From positions 1 through 12,257 of the forward strand of contig JAITKD010000092.1 of NCBI GenBank assembly GCA_031278575.1: a stretch of 12,257 bases of DNA, in the 5' to 3' direction. Origin of the DNA: Spirochaetaceae bacterium (GTDB lineage: Bacteria > Spirochaetota > Spirochaetia > Treponematales > Breznakiellaceae). Below the pieces are notes generated by a model. It did no database searches and was not told where the DNA came from. It saw only the letters and a list, made by a program, of their open reading frames with translations. Shown piece by piece: positions 6,629 to 12,257 of this stretch. Position 1 is the first letter of the stretch; each line of letters starts with the position of its first letter. A program made the translations under genes and the position numbers.

Positions 6629-7977
6629 TACCGCGTCAGCTTCCGCATCCAGTCCCAGCGGCTGAGTTTTATCACCGCGACGACGCACTTGAGGACCTGA
6701 TCGCATTTAAGGCAGATGAAAACCACCGCCGGGGGAAACCGGAACACAAAGGCCGACAGCAGGGCCGAGGGGATGACGATGAGCCAGACGTGGATAAGGT
6801 CGTTGACCAGGACAAAGCTGGTGGCGCCCCCGGCCCGGACTATGCCGGTGAGGACCGACATCTGGCAGGAGGCGCCCACAATGACGATTGAAAACACGAA
6901 AAGGAACTGTTCGGCATAAACCCGGGCCTCGGCGGAAATGTTCGGGAACCCGGCGGTCAAAATGAAGTCCTTGGCGAAAAATATCAACAGCCCCGTGAGG
7001 ATGCCGAAGGCCAAAAAGATACACTCTAAGGTTTTGGCGTAGCTTTTGACCCGTTGGTAATCCCCGGAACCGACGGTTCTGCCGATGATGACTCCCGACG
7101 CGTTGGCTATACCATAGACCAGAACGCTGAAAAACTGGAACAAATTGGCGGCTATGGTATTGGCCGCCAACACCCCGGTCCCCAAGCGGCCCAGGATGGC
7201 GACCTGGGCGCTTCCCCCGATCCCCCAGAGGATATCCCCCAAAATCACCGGTGTGCCGTATCTAAAAAAGTCCGCCAGGATTTCCCGGTTCCGCAGGGTC
7301 AGGTCCCTTACCCGGAAAAACAGAACGCGGTCAATAAACCGGACGTGGCAAAAGGTAACCCCAAATTCGCAGATCCGGGCGATCAGGGTGGCTATGGCGG
7401 CCCCGGAAACCCCCAGGGCGGGCAGCCCCAGGTTGCCGAAAATCAGCGCCCAATTAAGAAAAACATTAACGCAAAAACCGGTAAGGGAACTCAAAAAACC
7501 GATTTTGGTGTTTTGCGCGCACCGCATGGAGGCGAGGAGTACGCTGTTGACGCTAAAAAACACGTAGGAAAAACACACAATGCCGATATACCGCATCCCC
7601 CCGGCGACAACCGCTTCGTCCCGGGTGAATAGATTCAAAATCTTCCCGGGAAACAAAAACACGAGGAGGGTGGCAAAGCCCCCGATACCCAGGGCGATCT
7701 TAAGGGTAACGGCGATAACGACCTTGGCGTTTTTGACATCCTTTTTTCCCAGATATTGGGCCGCTAAAATCACCATGGCCGCCCCCAACCCGGTACAGAG
7801 CATAAAAAGCAGCCACTGTACCTGATTGGAAAGGAACACCCCGGAAAGGGCAATATCCCCCAGGGAGCCCACCATAAAGTTGTCCGCCAGCCCTATCCCG
7901 TAGGTGATAAGGTTTTGCATCGCCAGGGGCAGGGCTATCTTCGCCAGGGTAGCGTAAAAGGCCCGTTCTTTTACCAT
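6628..7977 (-). CDS. MATE-family efflux transporter
   Basis: Inner-membrane antiporter that would expel drugs or other organic cations in exchange for Na+ or H+, 449 residues and about twelve membrane helices in two six-helix halves. The N-terminus has the MATE pattern ('FYATLAKIALPLAMQNLITYGIGLADNFMVG' region, then 'GDIALSGVFLSNQ'), followed by 'GLGAAMVILAAQYLGKKD' and, near the middle, 'LALPALGVSGAAIAT'-like features of the sixth helix. The second half repeats the fold ('GIANASGVIIGRTVGSGD'). The frame is open up to 8187, but ATG at 7977 gives the family's usual N-terminus. Its own SD is poor. A TTG at 8055, 10 nt after AAGGAAGG, would add 26 residues without family resemblance. Translation may instead be coupled to the small ORF that ends across this start. 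The substrate is not predictable. Confidence 0.9.
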   Translation of the reverse strand: MVKERAFYATLAKIALPLAMQNLITYGIGLADNFMVGSLGDIALSGVFLSNQVQWLLFMLCTGLGAAMVILAAQYLGKKDVKNAKVVIAVTLKIALGIGGFATLLVFLFPGKILNLFTRDEAVVAGGMRYIGIVCFSYVFFSVNSVLLASMRCAQNTKIGFLSSLTGFCVNVFLNWALIFGNLGLPALGVSGAAIATLIARICEFGVTFCHVRFIDRVLFFRVRDLTLRNREILADFFRYGTPVILGDILWGIGGSAQVAILGRLGTGVLAANTIAANLFQFFSVLVYGIANASGVIIGRTVGSGDYQRVKSYAKTLECIFLAFGILTGLLIFFAKDFILTAGFPNISAEARVYAEQFLFVFSIVIVGASCQMSVLTGIVRAGGATSFVLVNDLIHVWLIVIPSALLSAFVFRFPPAVVFICLKCDQVLKCVVAVIKLSRWDWMRKLTR

Positions 7978-8063
7978 GCTGCTTTTGGCCGCCGGGAAAC
8001 GGGGATCATCCTGAGAAAACGCATGAGGGCCGCCGGGGCAAGGCAATAGCCGCAAAAATACAT
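7971..8063 (-). CDS. Possible 30-residue leader ORF overlapping the MATE start
   Basis: An ATG at 8063 sits behind AAGGAAGG (8066-8073), the best SD in the region, and opens a 30-codon frame that starts MYFCGYC, continues with Ala/Leu/Met/Arg-rich residues, and ends in Trp then TAA. That TAA (7971-7973) lies 1 nt past the MATE ATG (7975-7977), so ribosomes ending here could restart on the MATE gene, which lacks a good SD of its own. This arrangement fits a leader peptide or translational-coupling ORF. No family is recognised, and the ORF is short enough to arise by chance. The sequence facts are clear; the regulatory role is inferred. Confidence 0.4.
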   Translation of the reverse strand: MYFCGYCLAPAALMRFLRMIPVSRRPKAAW

Positions 8064-8119
8064 AGCCTTCCTTTTTAATCCCTTTGTTTAACCGTTCTTC
8101 AATTCGGAATCGGGGCGCA

Positions 8120-8142
8120 TTTGCGGCGTAAAACGCCGCAAA
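8120..8142. repeat. Perfect 10-bp inverted repeat upstream of MATE gene
   Basis: TTTGCGGCGT (8120-8129) and ACGCCGCAAA (8133-8142) form a perfect 10-bp stem with a 3-nt loop. It lies between the M16 peptidase gene and the MATE leader region, 17 bp from a second, longer inverted repeat. No T-run follows on either strand. It could be an operator, an RNA hairpin in the MATE leader, or part of a tandem 3'-end structure for the peptidase transcript. Confidence 0.6.
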
Positions 8143-8158
8143 CCGGGCTATCCGCTTT

Positions 8159-8195
8159 AATACGTATTGACCGGCCCCGCCGGTCAATACGTATT
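8159..8195. repeat. Perfect 17-bp inverted repeat, 3-nt loop
   Basis: AATACGTATTGACCGGC (8159-8175) and its exact complement (8179-8195) flank a CCC loop. Each arm also contains the self-complementary 10-mer AATACGTATT, so the element can read as two operator-like palindromes about 17 bp apart or as one very stable hairpin. It lies 69 nt after the M16 peptidase stop in the direction of transcription and 96 nt before the leader-ORF start. No T-run follows. Candidate roles are transcript 3' end, regulator binding site or a small dispersed repeat; the sequence alone does not choose. Confidence 0.7.
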
Positions 8196-8264
8196 CCGCT
8201 CCTATCCCTTGCGCGTTGGCAGGGCGCCGCCGCTATTCCCCATAAGCAACCGGTATTCCGGCTT

Positions 8265-11138
8265 TTACCTCCGGCCCGTCCAGCCCTCCGGGTAGAGGAT
8301 CCCCCGGACCGGGCCGTTCCGGAGAATCCGGGCCATGGTTTGCTGCAGGTCCGCGGCGCTCACGGCGTTGTATAATCCGGGACGCTGGTCCAACTGGGAC
8401 AAGGGCAGATTCAAGAAGGCCGAAAAATTGGCGTAACTCCGGGCGATGTAGCTGTTACTCTCCATGGAGGTCTCCCAGTTCTTTTTCAGCGCCTCCCGGG
8501 ATTTACCCAGTATATCACCGTTTATGGTCCCCCCGGCAATCCCCGCAAAGAGGTTTTCAATGGCCGTAGAAAGTTCCGCGGCCCGTTTGGGATCGCAGAC
8601 AAAATAAATCTGCAGGCTCAGTTCCCCCGTGGGGAGGGGCGCCAAGACGGTATTCACCGAAATCGAATAGACCCCGCCGAGCTTTTCCCGAATTTCTTCG
8701 GTCAAAATGATGTCGAGGTATTCGTTGAGCACCCCCGTAACCGCCCCGGCGGCTTCGGAATAGGGGGCCGGCGCGTACCAGCCCAGGAACACCAGGCTCC
8801 GTTCCTCCTTTCCCTTATAAACCAAACGTTCGGTCTTGCCGGGACGGACAATCCCCGGATCGGTCCAGGTTTTCCGGGAGCCGCCCCCCGGGGGAATCGA
8901 CGCCAGGTAGGTTTCCGTATAGGTCCGCATGGCCTCCACATCGATGTTCCCGGTGAACACCAAGGTATAGTCCGCGGGATTGAGGTTTTCGGTGAGGAAT
9001 TGTACCGCCATATCCCGGTCCACCCGGGAGAGGTCCGCCAGTTCCATCGGCTTAAACCACGGGTTATTACCGTAAATGATCCGGGCTATCTCATCGATAA
9101 AGACCGAATCCGGATCTTCATTCCGTTGGGCCAGGGAGGTCCGGTACTGATCCAACAGGGCCTTTACCGCGTCGGGGTCGATCCGGGGATCGGTAAAGCC
9201 TAAATAAATCATTTCAAAAAGGGTTTTGATATCCCCGGTGGTGGAGGAACCCTGGATACCCCGAAGGTAGCTGGAGGTCCAAAAGGAGACGGCCACCCGC
9301 TTATCGGCGAGTTTTTTTACCAGCTCCGGGCGGGAATAGGGGCCCAGCCCCGATGCCTCCATCATCTCCGCCGCCAGGTTTGCGGATATATACGCCCCTT
9401 CCGGGACGCTGGTAGTACCCCCCGGGGCTACCCCGTAGAGGATAATTTCGTTGTTCCGGTTCCGGGTTTCCTTGAGGATGACCTTGGCGCCGTTGCTCAG
9501 CTCCCAAATAACGGCTCCGGCGGGGTCCTTTGATTCGGACTTGATGGTCCCCGGGCGGGGTTCTTTATCGATAAGTTCACCGGTAAAAACCGTTGCCTCC
9601 GGGGGGGCTATTTTTGCCCGCCGGCTTTCGGTCGCCAGCGCCCGGATCCCTTTCTCCGTCGGGAATGTGGCGGCCTCTGTTTCCGGGCCCGCCAGGAGTA
9701 CCCGGAGGTCGTTGGCGGCAAAATAACCCCGTACCGTCCGCTGGATCTCCTTGGCATTGATACCGGGGAGCAGTTTTTTAACCGCCTCCACTTCCCAGGT
9801 TATGTCCGCCACATTTTGTCCCGTGAGGAAATGATTGGTAAAACCCCACACGTAATCATTCGATTCCTGCCGGTCCCACTCGGAGACCATCTGTTCCATA
9901 TAGGAACTCAGGGACCGTTTGGCCCGGTCTATTTCGTCTTCGGTAAACCCGTAACGGACCAGGGCTTCCTTTTCCCACAGGATTTCCCGGAAGGCGGCCT
10001 CGGCGCTCCCGGTCTTAACCTGGGCGGCTATGACATAGTACCGGGAGGACTTTCCGTGACGCAGTTCCCCCGCCCCGGCCCATATATAGGGGGTTTCCGG
10101 CTTGGAAGCCGCCTCGTCAAACCGGAGGGAGAGCATCCGGTCGATCAGGTTGTCGATGAGCCCCTGCCGGTAAGAGGCGAGATCCCCCCGCAGGGGTTGG
10201 GGGGGCTGTTTGTAGTACATATCTATCCGGGTAAAGGGCAATTCCGGATCGGTGATGATTGCCGCCGAAAAATTCCCTTTTTGGGGAGGGGGCAGATCAT
10301 AGTAGGGACGGTTCAGGGGTTTTTCCGGCGCCGGGGCGGTAAAATACGCGGACAATTCCGCTTCAACCGTGGCCCCGTCAAAATCCCCCACCAGGATGAT
10401 CGCCATATTATCCGGGCGGTACCAGGTCTTATAGAAATTTTCCAGCCGCTCCGGGGGGGCGCCCTGGATTATTTCCGGGCTCCCTATGGGGAGCCGGTCC
10501 TCATAGGGAGAACCCTGGAAGATTATGGGGATCATTTTTCGCTGGATCCGTTCCATGGCCCCCAGGCTGCTCCGGTATTCTTCCATAACAACCAGCCGTT
10601 CGTCATCCACATCCGCCGGGGCGAAGGTAATGGCATGGGTCCAGTCGTCAATCACCTCCAGGGCCTTGGCGGGGATCCGTTTTATCCCCGCCCCGTCAAT
10701 TTCCGTGGGCACCTCAATGCCATAAACGGTCTCGTCAAAGGAGGTATAGGCGTTCACCTCCGGGCCGAACCGCATCCCCAGGGATCGAAGGTAATTGATC
10801 AGTTCCGATTCGGGGAAACGGGCGGTTCCGTTAAAGGCCATGTGTTCCACAAAGTGGGCCAGCCCCCGTTCATTTTCTTCTTCCAAAACCGATCCCGCGT
10901 TTACCGCCAGGGTAAGATATACCCGGTTTTCCGGCTTCCGATTCTCCAGGATATAATACCGGAGCCCGTTGGGAAGGGCGCCGATCCGGGCCGCTGCCAT
11001 AAAGGGGACCGGATCCGAGGGCTGTCCCAAGCCGCCATAATTTTCAGTTTTGGCTTTAGTTCCGGAAGCGCAGGAAATAATCAAAAAAACAGTAAAGACG
11101 GTACATATCTTTTTAATAAATAATTTGGTACAATACAT
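8265..11138 (-). CDS. M16 (PqqL-like) zinc peptidase, lipoprotein
   Basis: A 957-residue metallopeptidase of the M16 (insulinase/pitrilysin) family with two M16 halves in one chain, matching the length of PqqL-type proteases (about 930). The signal sequence is a short basic start (K5, K9, K10), a hydrophobic core, then 'LIISC' with Cys23 as the likely lipidated residue, so it is probably anchored in the cell envelope. The zinc site is the inverted HxxEH motif, His95-Phe-Val-Glu98-His99, with Glu187 of 'VVMEEYRSS' as probable third ligand. 'NAYTSFDETVYGIEVP' (129-144) is also typical. The second half (about 550-957) keeps the fold but has no HxxEH, as usual. The ATG at 11138 has no SD and lies just after a -10-like TATATT. 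It probably cuts short peptides or unfolded segments outside the cytoplasm; substrates are unknown. Confidence 0.92.
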   Translation of the reverse strand: MYCTKLFIKKICTVFTVFLIISCASGTKAKTENYGGLGQPSDPVPFMAAARIGALPNGLRYYILENRKPENRVYLTLAVNAGSVLEEENERGLAHFVEHMAFNGTARFPESELINYLRSLGMRFGPEVNAYTSFDETVYGIEVPTEIDGAGIKRIPAKALEVIDDWTHAITFAPADVDDERLVVMEEYRSSLGAMERIQRKMIPIIFQGSPYEDRLPIGSPEIIQGAPPERLENFYKTWYRPDNMAIILVGDFDGATVEAELSAYFTAPAPEKPLNRPYYDLPPPQKGNFSAAIITDPELPFTRIDMYYKQPPQPLRGDLASYRQGLIDNLIDRMLSLRFDEAASKPETPYIWAGAGELRHGKSSRYYVIAAQVKTGSAEAAFREILWEKEALVRYGFTEDEIDRAKRSLSSYMEQMVSEWDRQESNDYVWGFTNHFLTGQNVADITWEVEAVKKLLPGINAKEIQRTVRGYFAANDLRVLLAGPETEAATFPTEKGIRALATESRRAKIAPPEATVFTGELIDKEPRPGTIKSESKDPAGAVIWELSNGAKVILKETRNRNNEIILYGVAPGGTTSVPEGAYISANLAAEMMEASGLGPYSRPELVKKLADKRVAVSFWTSSYLRGIQGSSTTGDIKTLFEMIYLGFTDPRIDPDAVKALLDQYRTSLAQRNEDPDSVFIDEIARIIYGNNPWFKPMELADLSRVDRDMAVQFLTENLNPADYTLVFTGNIDVEAMRTYTETYLASIPPGGGSRKTWTDPGIVRPGKTERLVYKGKEERSLVFLGWYAPAPYSEAAGAVTGVLNEYLDIILTEEIREKLGGVYSISVNTVLAPLPTGELSLQIYFVCDPKRAAELSTAIENLFAGIAGGTINGDILGKSREALKKNWETSMESNSYIARSYANFSAFLNLPLSQLDQRPGLYNAVSAADLQQTMARILRNGPVRGILYPEGWTGRR

Positions 11139-11153
11139 AAAATAAAATATAAT
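11125..11153 (+). promoter_or_regulatory. Promoter candidate of the DHH phosphoesterase gene
   Basis: TTGGTA (11125-11130), a 17-bp spacer and a perfect TATAAT (11148-11153) form a good sigma-70-type promoter on the + strand. Expected transcription start is near 11160, leaving a leader of about 35 nt. The -35 box lies inside the first codons of the divergently transcribed M16 gene. Confidence 0.6.
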
Positions 11154-11175
11154 GGTTTTAACAACTATTTAACAG
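11146..11175 (-). promoter_or_regulatory. Promoter candidate of the M16 peptidase gene
   Basis: Read on the - strand, CTGTTA (11175-11170) and TATATT (11151-11146) are 18 bp apart. The expected transcription start falls at about 11139, directly at the ATG at 11138. It overlaps the + strand -10 box of the DHH gene, so the two promoters would compete for the same DNA. The call rests on sequence matching alone. Confidence 0.4.
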
Positions 11176-11194
11176 GGCCTTAAGGAGGTTTTTT

Positions 11195-12112
11195 ATGAGA
11201 TTATTGACCCGATCTGATTTTGACGGTTTAGCCTGCGGAACTCTTTTGGCATATCTGGGGCTGGTGGATGAGTGGAAATTTGTACACCCCAAGGACATAC
11301 AGGACGGCCTTGTGGAAGCAACGGATAATGATATTCTTGCCAATATTCCCTATATTAAGGGCTGTAAACTCTGGTTCGATCATCATTCCAGTGAATCGGA
11401 ACGGTTGGAAAAAGGGCTCAATTTTGAAGGTGAGTCCCGGCCTGCCCCGAGCTGCGCCCGGATCATCTACGACTACTATGGCGGGGAAGCAAAGCTCGGC
11501 CGTTTTGCCCCCATGCTTGAATATGTGGACAAGGTTGATTCCGGCAGCCTTACGGAGGATGAAATAACCCATCCCCAAAACTGGATTTTGCTCGGATTTA
11601 TCATGGATCCCCGTACCGGGCTTGGCCGGTTCAAAAATTTTACCATCAGTAATTACGATTTGATGAAAAAATTGGCCCTGGCCTGTGTGGATAAAACCAT
11701 TGATGAACTGTTGGCCCTCCCCGATGTAAAAGAGCGGCTGGACGTCTATTTTCAACAGGAGCCTCTTTTTCTGGACATGCTTAAAAAACACACCCGGATC
11801 GACGGTACGGTTATTATTACCGATTTACGGGGGGTTGATCCCATCTATGCGGGGAACCGGTTCCTCGTTTATACCCTTTTCCCCAAACAGAATATTTCCG
11901 TTTGGGTTATCGATGGCAAAAATAAAGAAAACTGTGTTATCACCGCCGGATATAGTATCCTGAACAGAACCGCCTCGGTAGACGTGGGCTCCTGCCTGTT
12001 AAAATACGGCGGCGGCGGCCATCGCCAGGCGGGAACCTGCCAGGTTGCCTATTCCCAGGCCGGCGGGACTATTCAGGAGATTATCGCGCAATTAAAAGGC
12101 CCGGCGGGTTAG
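11195..12112 (+). CDS. DHH/DHHA1 family phosphoesterase
   Basis: A cytoplasmic 305-residue protein of the DHH superfamily, the group with NrnA-type oligoribonuclease/pAp phosphatases, cyclic-dinucleotide phosphodiesterases, RecJ and pyrophosphatases. Metal-binding motifs are visible: 'SDFDG' with Asp8 and Asp10, 'FDHH' (Asp62-His63-His64) and an Asp near 112-115 in 'EYVDKVDSG'. The C-terminal DHHA1 substrate-binding domain ends with 'GGGGHRQAG' (272-280). The first motif is 'RSDFDG' rather than the 'HxxPDxD' of NrnA, so exact substrate assignment is unsafe; the name exopolyphosphatase-like is sometimes used for such proteins. The start is secure: TAAGGAGG (11181-11188) lies 6 nt upstream of the ATG. 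The coding region looks less GC-rich than the ABC operon, with many AAA/ATT codons. The gene stands alone, divergent from the M16 gene and convergent with the next. Confidence 0.9.
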   Translation: MRLLTRSDFDGLACGTLLAYLGLVDEWKFVHPKDIQDGLVEATDNDILANIPYIKGCKLWFDHHSSESERLEKGLNFEGESRPAPSCARIIYDYYGGEAKLGRFAPMLEYVDKVDSGSLTEDEITHPQNWILLGFIMDPRTGLGRFKNFTISNYDLMKKLALACVDKTIDELLALPDVKERLDVYFQQEPLFLDMLKKHTRIDGTVIITDLRGVDPIYAGNRFLVYTLFPKQNISVWVIDGKNKENCVITAGYSILNRTASVDVGSCLLKYGGGGHRQAGTCQVAYSQAGGTIQEIIAQLKGPAG

Positions 12113-12141
12113 TCCCTGGCGGGCGGGGGGTGCGGGGGGCC

Positions 12142-12257
12142 CTACTTGGAAGCGGCCTGCCAGAAGCCTTTCCATTCTCCGGGGTTTTTCAGGTAATACC
12201 GGCACTGTTCGGCATAAAAAAAGGCCGGTTTGTCCTGTTCGATCAGGGCCTCGAAAA
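12142..12257 (-). CDS. 3' end of an unidentified gene (partial)
   Basis: On the - strand a frame is open from the window edge to TAG at 12144-12142, giving the last 37 residues of a protein. The fragment is amphipathic and aromatic-rich, with 'FFYAEQCRYYLKNPGEWKGFW' features, and ends in 'QAASK'. Its composition looks like real coding sequence rather than a chance frame. I do not recognise the family. It converges with the DHH gene, the two stops lying 29 nt apart, with a G-rich spacer that holds no obvious terminator. Confidence 0.6.
   Translation of the reverse strand, partial: FEALIEQDKPAFFYAEQCRYYLKNPGEWKGFWQAASK

Noticed and set aside
7054..7632. 192-codon open frame on the + strand
   Set aside because: Antisense to the MATE gene, with Gly/Pro/Asp/Gln-rich composition and no recognisable fold.
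9816..11123. 435-codon open frame on the + strand
   Set aside because: Antisense to the M16 peptidase; low-complexity Gly/Arg/Pro/Phe product with no domain and no SD.
1..12257. CRISPR array, tRNA, rRNA or complete insertion sequence
   Set aside because: No regularly spaced repeats, no cloverleaf or rRNA-like stretch and no intact transposase with terminal repeats was seen by eye.

Overview
The window looks like part of a moderately GC-rich bacterial chromosome, most likely a spirochaete close to the insect-gut Treponema lineage. This is inferred from the spirochaete-like lipoprotein and periplasmic signal peptides, the SD-poor, AT-rich start regions set in a GC-rich genome, and a degenerate RAYT-like protein of a type I associate with that group. 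It is not proven by any marker gene. No rRNA, tRNA, CRISPR array or complete insertion sequence was seen.

Layout. (1) 1-401: no convincing gene; GC-rich, hairpin-prone DNA. (2) 402-899 (+): a small protein with the scaffold of REP-associated tyrosine transposases (RAYT/Y1_Tnp) but without the catalytic HUH histidines or the expected tyrosine. (3) 1059-6567 (+): a compact five-gene ABC importer operon of the peptide/nickel (Dpp/Opp) class, in the order permease B, permease C, ATPase D, ATPase F, binding protein A. The first four genes overlap or nearly touch. The binding-protein gene comes last, behind a small hairpin and the strongest SD of the operon. (4) 6628-7977 (-): a MATE-family multidrug/cation antiporter, preceded by a possible 30-residue leader ORF whose stop overlaps the MATE start, and by two perfect inverted repeats. 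(5) 8265-11138 (-): a large lipoprotein M16 (PqqL-like) zinc peptidase. (6) 11195-12112 (+): a DHH/DHHA1 phosphoesterase with an ideal SD, transcribed divergently from the peptidase across only 56 bp, with overlapping divergent promoter candidates. (7) 12142-12257 (-): the last 37 codons of an unidentified gene that converges on the DHH gene.

How it fits together. The importer supplies a binding protein, two permeases and two ATPases, so it is self-sufficient. The M16 lipoprotein could trim peptides in the cell envelope, which would fit a neighbour that imports oligopeptides, but the two are convergent, separated by the MATE gene and not co-transcribed, so this link is only a suggestion. I found no clear defence or other novel multi-gene system. 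The least ordinary parts are the catalytically dead RAYT-like protein, the leader-ORF and twin-hairpin region ahead of the MATE gene, and two genes that start without an SD close behind a -10 box.
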